From positions 1 through 23,548 of the forward strand of contig CAYMPR010000015.1 in NCBI GenBank assembly GCA_964392385.1: a stretch of 23,548 bases of DNA, given 5' to 3'. Every line of letters starts with the position of its first letter. Position 1 is the first letter of the stretch. Below the pieces are notes generated by a model that was not told the DNA's origin, made no database searches, and saw only the letters and a list, made by a program, of their open reading frames with translations. Origin of the DNA: MWEH01 sp964392385. GTDB lineage: Bacteria > Bacillota > Clostridia > Christensenellales > DTU072. This document shows positions 8,720 to 20,700 of this stretch, one piece after another. The position numbers and the translations under genes are program-made.

Positions 8720-11700
8720 TTAACTAACTATTGTCTGCCTATATTTACCGTAGTATTCGTAAGCATTATCCGGCCAAGTTGCCAAATTGTCAATGTACTC
8801 GCTTAGATAATTGTTTCCTTTTTCATTATCCAAATTTAGAGTAAAGCTAATTGGATTATCAGTGGTAATAGCTGATGTAAAGCCATCATTAGTTAGGTCA
8901 ATTCTTGAAATTGGGAAGTTTGTTGCACTCTCTTGTCCCCAGAAACCACCACTTACAGGATCATGATCTGAAGAGCCATTACCATTTGCCTCATATCTAA
9001 CATAGCCTATAGAAGTATTGCTTCCAGGAGTTATAGCTAGACCTGTTCCTTGTTTAAACCCTATCAAACCACCTAGATAATCGTATGTATAAGAATATGG
9101 TTCAGCAAGGTTAAATCCCTTATAGCCTACAAAACAATATCTATAGTAATCTAATCTACCATTCATTACACTATCGGTATCTAAAATATTAGTAGCAGTA
9201 TCGTTATAGCCAACAGCAAGACCTATGTAACTATTATTCACGGCTCTAGCACCGCTTCTTCTTGAGACTAATAGTTTACCTCTGAAATTAAGCGCTGTGT
9301 CTAAAATTTCATCCACATAATATGAGGCAATAGTTCCTCTATTATATCCAACAAAACCACCTAAATATAGATTAGATGTATCATCTCCTGGGTCATCTCC
9401 ACTTACTGCAATCGTAGTGGGGTCTCCAGATTTAATATAAGTTTCGATATTAAAAACATCTGCCCAAGATTGTGCTACTTCCGTATACATAGTATATACA
9501 GCACTGCCTTCTGCAAAATTCGTTGTAAAGTTAGCTGGATAAAAATCTGTTGTTGCGCCTAAGATGGTCCCATTAGCTCTATTGTATCCAACATGAACAC
9601 CAAATGTTCCGCTCCTCCAGGCATTCCCAATCTTTTTTCTATCCGTTCTAAAAGCTACTCCATCTGTCTCGCTTTTTATCAATTCTCCGCCATTAATTCC
9701 AACTATACCGCCAGAAACACTACCATAAAGATAAATAGTTCTCGTGCCATTTACAATGACATTATCTAATCTACCAAGATTTATACCTGCAATTCCTCCA
9801 CCACCATATTGTAAACAAGTTGGCTCTTGTGGAAGTGTATAGGCAGTTGAACTCCATTTTGAGAAAATGCTAACGTCAATATCATTTGCGCTCATCGAGC
9901 AATTTGAAACTTGCCTATTAAGCCCAATAAACCCTACAACGCCGCCTATATATGCAACCGCTTCAGATTCAGCAAACAGTGGATCAATTACATATGAGCT
10001 AGATAATGATGGGGTAGTATCACTAGTTTGTGCAGATAAAATTGCCCCAGCAATTCCTCCTTGAGCATATTTCCCAATTACGGTAACACCATCTATTGTA
10101 CAGCCACTAACACTCGATCTTAAGCCTGTAAGACTCATTTCATCGCCGATAACACCAACTATACCACCTGCCCCACCTGGTCTAAAGTTTGCAATAGTTG
10201 CTATGTCTGTAATATACCCTTCATATTGTCCTTGAATTTGCACATCAGATAATGTACAATTCATTACTTTTGCACCCTTTGTTAAATATCCAGCAATTCC
10301 TCCCACGTACTTCATTCCACTTGCGCTTCTACCCTGATCTGGGTTATAGGCCACAGTATCATCAGTTGATATATTCGTAATAATTGTGTTTTCACCTGCA
10401 AGGCCTGCGATTAAACCAACGTATTGAGCTGAGCCACCTGAAATATTAAAGTTTCCAACCTTTAGGTTTTTAACCTCAGCGCCATTATGTAATCTAGCAA
10501 ACAGCCCTCTATAATCACCACCTGCTGTAGGTTTTATATTATAGAGCACCTGATTATTACCTTCAAAGATACCATCAAATCCATTACCTGAAGAGCAAAT
10601 TGGGTTTGTTAGCTTTAAAGTTTCTTGATTTAGATCAATATTTGCAACCACTTTAAAGTTAAGCCCTCTTGTAACAGACACTCCACCCGATGTATCGAGG
10701 TATCTTAAAGTTGGAACTCCACCGATAACGTTTCCATTATACAAAGCATCAACATTTTGAAGCTGCCTTAAGGTTGCAATTAAAAATGGCTTGGCACTAG
10801 ACCCATCACCAGCATTAACGGTATCTGCTGCATCAAACGGATATTCCACAAGAGGGGACGTAAGGGTTTGTCTAATTTCGGTAACCCCATCGCTCTGATA
10901 TCCCACTAGAACATCAGCTTTATTCATGTAATATGAAAACTGAGCTAGTTTACTTGTTATGGAATTCCCATTAAGCGAAATGCTCCTTTGGTATATTTGA
11001 CTTGACAGTATTGCATTAGGGCTTAGGTTAGCACTAATTCTATTGCCGTAATCACCTGCAACTACCCCGTCATAATTAACTCCAGGTTGCACAGGTATAT
11101 CATTAATACGAATAATGCCTTGGGCTGGATCTTGGTCCCTTAATCCATTATCTTGAATGTATATCTTTTCGGTAGAACCTGCACTCTTCCATTCCTTAGC
11201 TATTGCTAGTGCATCTGGGATTCTAACAAAAGAGTTGTAATACAAGTTATGTATTATTAAATCAGCTTCTGTTCTAAAGAAGATTTTAATGTATTTATCT
11301 CCGTTTGCAGCTATTCTATATGTTGCATTTTCTATTTCACTTGGGGCGCTTGATCCAAGTACGACACCTGTACTAAGTAAACTATCGCCAGTTGCCCACA
11401 TATCAGTACTATAGTTAATTTCCAAATCTTCGATTCTATATAGCTTATCAAACCTCTCATTATATTTTGACCAATCATTGGGTTTAGCTGGATCATATCC
11501 AGTTAGCAGCTTAAATACCAATCTGTTCCCTACATACGATGTATATGTTACTTTTCTTTGAGTAAGTAAAACTGTTACAGGATCAGACCAAACTTCACCA
11601 ACCCTTGTAGCTGGGCCATAGAAAGCAACATTAGGAAGTGCATTAGTAAGATATGGGGAAGTTCCCGAGGCACTTACCACTTCTATTGTTATATTGAAAA

Positions 11701-14700
11701 TTCTGACATATCTTGCAACAATCTTATATAGCATATTGTCATTTATAGTAAGGTCTTGATTTAATGAATCTAACCTAATGTCGAGTCTTTTATTAGTAGT
11801 GGTATATTTATAGCTTAAATAAGTACTTGTAGCACCTACCTGTTTAAGAGATAAGGGGTCTGTGTTTGTCAGAGGAATATAAGCTTCATCGACTTTATAA
11901 TACCAACCCTTGAACTCATAGCCCGTTCTAATGGCAGGATCCATAACAATTGTTTTGTAATACTCAAAACTTGCAGACGGCAATGAGTTCTCTAGGATAA
12001 TTGGCCTAATGCCTGCTGCAGTGTTTTGTTCAAATTGATTTTCAGTTTCAGTTGCAACTTCTTTTATAATTTCAGCAGGAACAACTTTTTGGAATAGTGG
12101 TCTAATCCTAATTGCAGGAACATTTATAGTTTCTTCCCATGCACCAAGGCCAGTATTATATTTCCAAATACTTGTTAATGCCCCTGGATCATTAACGAAG
12201 CCCTCCGTATTAAACAGAGTATAGTATGAACTACTAATAATTGAGCTAAGCGGGAAAGTGTAAGATGGTCTCTTATAATCCATTGTACCTTGAGTACCAC
12301 CAAGAACCTCTACATAAGGGATACTAGCCCATGCAAATGTATGGGAGAATGAATCATATTTATAATACTGCCAACCAAGGAATTTGTATGTAGGACCAGC
12401 AAGTGCTGCTCCTGTCCAGTTGAGTGTAATATTGTTGTTTTTCCAAGTATTGTACCCCGATAATGGTGATTCCTTAACTCCATCTAGCGTATTTACTTTG
12501 CCCATAACTTTTAAGTAAGCAGCACTAGGCTTAACTGGATCATCGTTTAAGTTATTTGCATCGCTCTTTGGATAAATTAAGCCAGTCTCCCTAGTATATC
12601 TCATACTTTCTACTCTATGAGGAATTGTTTCCCATGTAAGATATTGAGGATTTAAATAAATATCTGTAGGAGAATCCGCAGGGTCATATTTATACTCGTT
12701 TTCAATTACCACATTGTATACTGGTATAAATCTTGCAACAACATCAACTGCAAACACAGTTTTGTTATCAACTAATTTATCTACAATATATGCAGAATTA
12801 TCAAGTCTTATTGTAACTTGGGTTTGAGTTGGATAAGATGTACTTAGTCCTTTAAATAAATTAATACCATTCACGAAAAATCCAACGAACTGCCATCTAA
12901 TATCCCATCCCGTATATAAAGGAGTGGGTATATTTAATTTCAAATTAATATAATCTCCAAAATCATATGTGCCATCTTCACTTGAATCAATAAAATTAGG
13001 TCTCTTGTTAACTAAGTTAGTAGAAAATCCTTCATCGGTCATTATTGTAATTTTTTTAGTATATTCAATTTGCTTCCAGAACTTGACACTAAAAATTGCA
13101 TTTTCTGATACATTTTTCATTAGAACTTTTACTGTTGCAATTCTACCTGTATATATTCCAGGAATAACTGGATTGTTGGAAATATCATAGTATGTAACAA
13201 CTATTTGTCCATTGTTAGTTGTTTGTAAGGGAGTAAATACACCAGTACTCCTCCTATATCCATCCTCCGAGCCTCTTGGCATATATCCAAGGGAGGAGAT
13301 TGATTCAAATCTATAATTACTATTGGGTTTAATTGTCACTTCAACTGTTGAGTCTGGAGCAATAATTAGCGAATTGTTAACAAGTGACGATGTGTTGCCG
13401 TTAACCAAGTAGGTTATAGTACCTCCAGCATTTGATTGTACTGCCCCTTCTGTTTGGATCGCAAAGCTTAGATACACATTATTTCTTGCATAAGAATAAA
13501 CAAGTTTGTCTTTTAAAATACTAATTCCTTTATCGTATTCGACAAAGCCGGAGCCTTGATTATATGAGTACTCTGTTTTTTCTATATCGTAATAAACGTA
13601 ACTTCTTGATGGATTCACTGTTGGGCTTCTATCGATAGTTCTTAAAGACAATGTTGCTCCGCTTCTAATTAAAAATTCATACTTTCCATCGAGATTTTCT
13701 GTGCTCACATCGAATAAATCAACATAAGTGTTAGGAATATTGGGAAGAACAACTGCGTTTAGTGGATCGGCAAAATGTTGAGCTGAAGCATATACACTTG
13801 AATATAACCTATAATTCATCAAGTCGGGCTCGCTTGTAGCAAAAGAGCCTTGTACATATTTAAATTCTGGATGAACCTCTACACTAACTTTGTAAAGTCT
13901 AAAGAAAACAGCTCGGAATTCTCTGTCAGATTTAACATTTACCCTCATCGTTTTACCATTAGACAATAGTTCAATGTTGGGCGTTGCATTTGTAACATAG
14001 GCCCATACTCCATTAACTTTTTCTTGATAGCCCGAAAATTCATACTTACTTTGAGCAGTTGGATCAATAGAAGAATTATATAAACCATAAACTCCATATG
14101 CATGAGGAGCTTCAGGAGAAATATTATCTGTAAAATCCCTGGAAGTCCCAAATGCTGGGGTAAGTCCAATTCTAGGTATCATACCATCATCGGTAAAAGA
14201 GTTACCTTTGTTGATGTAGTTAACGCCAGAATTATCTAGCTCACTCTCAATTAGATGGAAGGAAAAATCACAAGTATGCATGTCTTGAGCAACTAAATAA
14301 TATGCACGAATAATTTTTTTATACGATGAATGAAAATCCATAATGTCAATTAATTGACCTGAAGTTGGTAGGCTTAGTGATGAATCTTTGGGGTTAAATT
14401 CACCATCCGAAAGAGTACCATCTAAATTTTCATTTAAAATATATTTTTCATTTCCAAAACCATCAAAGTTCCAAAATTCAATACCCGTAATGCTATATCC
14501 TTCCGTAAGAACATGGTTAAATGTTGCCCTAAGGACAGGGTCATACATTACCCTGTTGTTGCTAATTGAAACAGACAAATTGTCGTTAGTTAGGCGATTG
14601 TTTATTTGAATTACTATACTAAAATACAAAGGAGCAAAGAAAGGAACAATTCTAACTGTTTTATTCCCATTTAGGAGGGCATCGGAAATTTCCTTTTGAA

Positions 14701-17700
14701 TTACTTCACTTTGGAAGTTCAAAACATCAGTGTTATATCTGTAGACAGTTCCATCAACAGTATTAACTTTTTCATATGACATAGTTGAAGACTCTACAGA
14801 GTATGATATGCCATTAATTTCCAATCTCGATAGATAATATCCATAGTCGGCTTGCATATTCCATGTTACTTTTTCGTGGTGAGCAACAGTTGTCTTTGAC
14901 ATATCAGTAAACTCTCCATTAGTGGGCAGAACATAAGTTATTGCATAGGTCTTGATTTTGTATTTTACATAAATCTCAACGTTTCCAGTAACACTTCCTA
15001 TGGTATATGTTCTCTTCCCAGTTCCGTCATCCGCATCAAGGCCTGCTTCTTGGTTAAGAATTTCTGTTTCAAAATTACCCTCATCATCCATTTTTATGCT
15101 AATAGAATCAATTGTAAATCCATTGGGAATAACTAGATGGAATACCAATTTGTCGGCATACCTTAATCCTATATATGCGCCTAAATTATCGGTAGTTTTT
15201 ATATACCCATTTTCAAGAATCGTCCCATCATCCGATCTAAAATACTTAGCGGTTTTTCTAGGCACCCCCTCATTAAGCGCTGCCCAAGAAACAGCATTAA
15301 GTTCTCTTTCCCCATTGTTAATAGAAAATGTTTTCTTGTAATCGCCTGTTGTGTCAAATACAATATCATATCTCTTACGTTCAAGTGTTATCGCGATATT
15401 CTTGGTTTCACGTATATTAACCATTGTATAGAGCGAGTTTGCACTAAGCGCAGTACGAATATCATTATTTTCTGCGCCATTAATTTTAACAGAGCTTATA
15501 TAGTACCCTTTCTCAAGAGTAATTGATATAGTCGATGGGTTGTCCCAAATTACTTCAGCAGGACTTGCGCTTGCGTTTCCTCCCTCAAATTGAGCGATTT
15601 CAAGAGCATACCTATTGACACTAAATACTGATCTTGCGCCAATAACCCCTGTTACAGTTCTTTCAGTAAATGCCGGCAAATCGCCGGAAACACTTATTGA
15701 AGTTCCATTAACACTAAATGAACTAACTCTATATCCTTCCGTAGAAATACCGTTTGATGCATTGTTGGGTGTAGCAATAAATTTAATAAGAGTATTATAT
15801 GTTGCAACTATTCTATCGGAATAGACCCATATATGTCCCCTAGTATTAGTTACTTCAGCAGAAACAAATTCGCCAGATTGGGGTTGAGGATCACCTGGCT
15901 GCAATATTTGTATTCCAGGAGACCAAATCAAGTTATTTGATTCGTCTCTCATCCTAACTGTTCCACCATAATTTTGCTCGGAGGTAATTTCAAAAGTATC
16001 AATTTGGAACTCTGCTTCTGCAACAATATTAGATGTAACTACACCAGTATATTTATTGGATCTAACATATGTTCTGCGGTCCTCGCCGTTGAAATTAAAG
16101 ACCGTTCTCGAGTATCCATTGCCAGGGAATAAATACATTTCAAAAGTAGTACCATATTCATAATATGTACCATCAACAAGTACAATCAAGGCATCTCTAC
16201 TATATGGGTTTGTAAAAACTGATTGGACATTTCCCACCCAACCAAAAGGAGAACCTAATTGATTTATATTATGGCTTAAACTGAAAGTAAAGAGTCTTCT
16301 TCTAAATTCAACAGTAAGTTCATCGATATCACTTGTTAAATTATAAATGGTATATGAACCTCCATTTCTTGGCATATCTGCATCACCTATTAGAAGTTCT
16401 GTACCATCCGAAAATTTTATTGCGAACTTATCTATATAATATCCTCTCGCAGTTCTTGGCTGAATAAATATCCTTATGTTACTGCCATGAGCAAATCCAG
16501 TATATTCATTATCAAGATTAGGCAAAAATCCTACAACAGTTACACGTCCATAATCTTGTGGGGTTTTATCAAAATCCTTGTAATTTACACTGGTATTACT
16601 CGCATTTAATTTCATAGAATAAATGTTTACGTCGTAGCTGACTTCTATTCTAACATGAGAAGAAACTACCAGAAGTTGAAGGAATATTTCTGTTAAATCA
16701 TTATCTCGCGTATTGCCTACTCTAAAAGCATTATTTTCCACGCCATTAACCGTTAAAGCACCTATGTGATATCCTTCATTTGACATCATTTTTAGCCATA
16801 GAGTATCGCCCGAATTTAATCTAATCTCGCTTGCAGTCATAAATTGCGAGGAAACTCCAATACTAGATACTTTTTTAAATAGAGTCTCTCCATTAATATT
16901 TTCTATTAAACTAATCCTATATTCGTTAGGTAAAAAGTTAACAAGTATTGTCGTATTTTGAGTGATTTGCATAGAAATATTACCACTCTCAACTTGATTT
17001 ATTTCATAGTTTGCAAATCTTTCTGTCAAATCCCATGGTGAATATGAAATCCCATTAATCAAAATTGATTCGATATAATGAAAATCATCAGCGTCAATAC
17101 TTAATGCTAAACTATCACCATATTTAACATCTTTGTTGATTGTCTCTTGGCTTAAAGTACCATTACCAGTTTTAGATATAGTAAGTTTATATCCATTTGG
17201 CTCGAATGTAGCTTTTACGGTAATGTTGTCAACCGTGTACTCCGAAGGAACACTATAATCAAAGATTTGTTGACCTGCTTGTACTTGAATTGGATAGATT
17301 ACGGGAGGATTACCTACTGATATACTAAAGGTTTTTACTGTGTATCCTTTTCTTGCACTAGCGTTGATGTCAAAAGTAGAACCTTCTGAGAAAATAGCAG
17401 AAGCCGTTGTTACAGTGCCATTAGGGTCGGAGGAGTCAACTGTGACAGAAAACCTATTTCTAACAAAAATTGCAGAGGCATATATTGCGGAGGCACCCAT
17501 AGTAGATACGTATTGATTGTTTGTAATTCCAGAGCTTATTCTTGTACCATTCATAATTAGTGCAGATAGCATATAACCTGAATCAGGCGCCATCACATAA
17601 GTTACCTCAGTTCCTATTGGGACTTCCGTTGAGGAGTCAATTTCAGTATATAATCCTCCTATCGTCGCAGAAGCTGTAAAATCACCGCTTCCAATAGTTT

Positions 17701-20700
17701 CAAGGTTGATATCATAAGAAGGGAATAGGTCTGTTAGAGTGATAAATATATCGATATCAGTATTTACTTTCGCGATAATCAAATTAGGGATAAAGGATAC
17801 TTCATACATAAAGTACTGTCCCTCGGCAATACCTTCGTTTAGTTCAGCTGTCCTTTGGTAAGTATAGGTCTGTCTTGTGTCCTTATTTTTTATAAAGATA
17901 TCATCAATTTCCACAGATAAACCCGTATCTGTTTCGATTTCAACTGTTAAGTTACTACCGTGTATTAGCGAGCTCTCATAGGTCGATTCCACGCCCATAT
18001 CCGCTCCATTAAGTCTTAATACACTGCCCTTTTTGTTAGTAGTGTGCAAAGTATAACTTACATAGAGTGGTTTTGTTCGAACAGTAACATAATAGTCCGA
18101 AGACAGATTATCTAGTTGTAAAGTATGAGTAATAGCATTAAACGAAATGTTTTCATTGATAATTAAAGCAGGATTTGTACTTGAATAGTATTCGATGCTA
18201 TCAATTTGATCCCCTTCTCTTGCTTGGATAATAAAAGTATTATTACTGCCACTGTAGAGTCCTGTAAAAGTTTTTCCTAAACTCAAGCTATAATTTAAGT
18301 TTTTGTAAACTACCGATGCTCCCTCACTTGGTTTATACGAGACTGCTAGCCTTTTGGCGGTAAAAACAAATCTTACCTGAAAGTCTTTTGTTACTCCTAC
18401 AAGGGTATGAACGATACTTGTTCTAAGCCCAACAAGATTTTGTTGAACTCCATCTATCTCAACAGCTGAAATATAATAGCCAGCTGTCGTTTCAGCCTTT
18501 ATATCAACATTGGTATCATACAAAGTTGTCTTTGAATCATCCGCAACTCCATTTCCCTCAGATGAAATAGTAATATTAAAATATAGTCTTTCAAAAACAA
18601 CCTCAATACTTGCATCGGCTTTTATAGCACTTACCGTTAAGACAAGATAGGTAACTCTTGGGTCGAGAGGATCACCTATTTGATAATCCTCATTTAGTAC
18701 TTTAATAGAAGAAGTTAAAAAACCAGTTATTGGTTGATATGGGTCTATTGTCCACCCATTAACCTTGACTGCTTTGATATAATACTCGCTTGAAGCTTCA
18801 ATCCCAATTCTTGGATTACTGTTTTTGGAATAATCTTTGGTAGTTTCTCCACTTAAGGAATCTAACAAACTTACTTCGCCGATAAAACCATCTTGTCCAT
18901 CGCTAAAATCCTCAGCTTCCTGAATTTGAACATTATATCTAAAATCTCTATAAGTCACCGCAATAGTCAAGTTTTTATTTATTGAAGATAATCTTACTGA
19001 ATAATACGTGGCAAGATAGGGTACTGATAAACTGACCCCATCTGAAACAACAGACATAATGTAATAACCATCTTGGGCGGTTATTTCAATATTTTTATTG
19101 GAACCATAATTTGCCAGTAGACTTACTGTTTGGCTTTCTGATTGAACATATCCTGTCTCGCTCTCATCTACATCGTTATATACTATTGTCCCCTCGGTCC
19201 CAGCGCTTCCGTTACTGACATTGATATTATATTGCGCCATTCTAAATCTAGCGCTAACATATTTTGCTTGAAGAGGGGAACTAATAGTAAAATCGTAATC
19301 CCCTTGATCTGGCGGCATGTCAATAGTTACATCGCCAATCTTTACCTGCACAAGCCTGTACCCAGAAGCTGCCTTAACCCTAAATTTATAATCTTCGTTG
19401 ACAGCCATCTTGAATATACCCCTAATTTCTACTTCAGTATCTGGTAGTTCTGGGTTTTCAGGGTCAGCAACTAAGTTTACTATAGTTCCAGCACCTTCTA
19501 AAATATTGGCAACTAAATCTACCTTATTTACCTCAAATACAGGGACTACATATGTAATTTCTCTATCAATCTTGTATGTCTTATCTACTGATTTATCGGT
19601 TGGGAGCATATCATTCCCCCTGACAAACCAGCCCTTAAATGTATGATTTGTATAGTATACAGGTTCTTCTGGGAACGCCCCTTCTATAGCGCCTGCTAGA
19701 CTATCTTGATAATATGCCCTAAGTACTCTCCCACCTATCGTTGGATCATATCCATTGGCCTCACTCGTAAAATCTGGATTTTCATTGTTTCCAGGCAAAA
19801 ATACGACATCGTAAACTTTCTTTTCCCATTGAGCTACTAGTTCAGTTGGTTGTGAGAATTTTTGGGAGTTTTCTATTATAACAGGTTTACCAAACTCATC
19901 AAGTTCTCCATTTTTTATGGCCCATCCTTTAAATTCGTACCCCAACATTTGTAAATATGTTAAATCTTCAACATCAAAATAGTCGCCAATTGGTTCATTG
20001 TAGGCAATAGTAAATGGTTCTTTTGCCTTCACGGACATGCTTGTAAAACTAATTTCACTTTCAAGATATACAAAATGTGCCTTGATATATAATTCTTCGA
20101 CCTCAACATCAGGGGTAAAATTAAGGGCATATTCTTCACTAGTGCCTGTTTGAGATGTTCTAAATTGAATATTATGATCAACTGCCACTTTAATTAAACG
20201 CTGCTCACCTTCGGGTAATAAATCAATCCATATGCCATCAATAGTTTTAATGGACCATCCAGTAAACAATCTATCGGGATTAGCTAAAACTCTTATAGTA
20301 GCAACTATGTCTTTTTCGTAAAAAGGAATTGCGTCGCTTGTACCAAGTGGGACACCTTCTGCATCTAAAGTATATTCAAGATATGTATCTGTTGCATATT
20401 TTTCAAATAACGGGTAAATGTCAGTATTGTCTGAAATTTTAGAAAAATCTTTATCAAAGCCAACAAATCTATATCCATAAAGTCTCATGTTTGTTTCACT
20501 AGCTCTTGGAATTCGAGTTGGGGCTTCGTTGTATGCCACTATTTCTTCCCTAGCTGTTGTACCATCGGGATAGAAGAAAACTACAGCATAACGTCTCTTT
20601 TCAAAAACAGCGATTATTCTTTGAGAGGAGGCAACTTGTCTATCAAGTCTACTTGCATTAGGATTTCCATCACTCCAATTTACAAAAATGTATCCTTCAT

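Noticed and set aside
14356..14371. LPTSG in the giant protein (about residue 2270) as a sortase signal
   Set aside because: It is not LPXTG, lies in the middle of the protein, and is not followed by a hydrophobic segment and basic tail.
15000..15341. Plus-strand reading frame of 113 codons inside the giant gene
   Set aside because: It is antisense to a continuous repeat-coding region and shows no ribosome site or recognisable domain; the same holds for 19142-19447 and other plus-strand frames.
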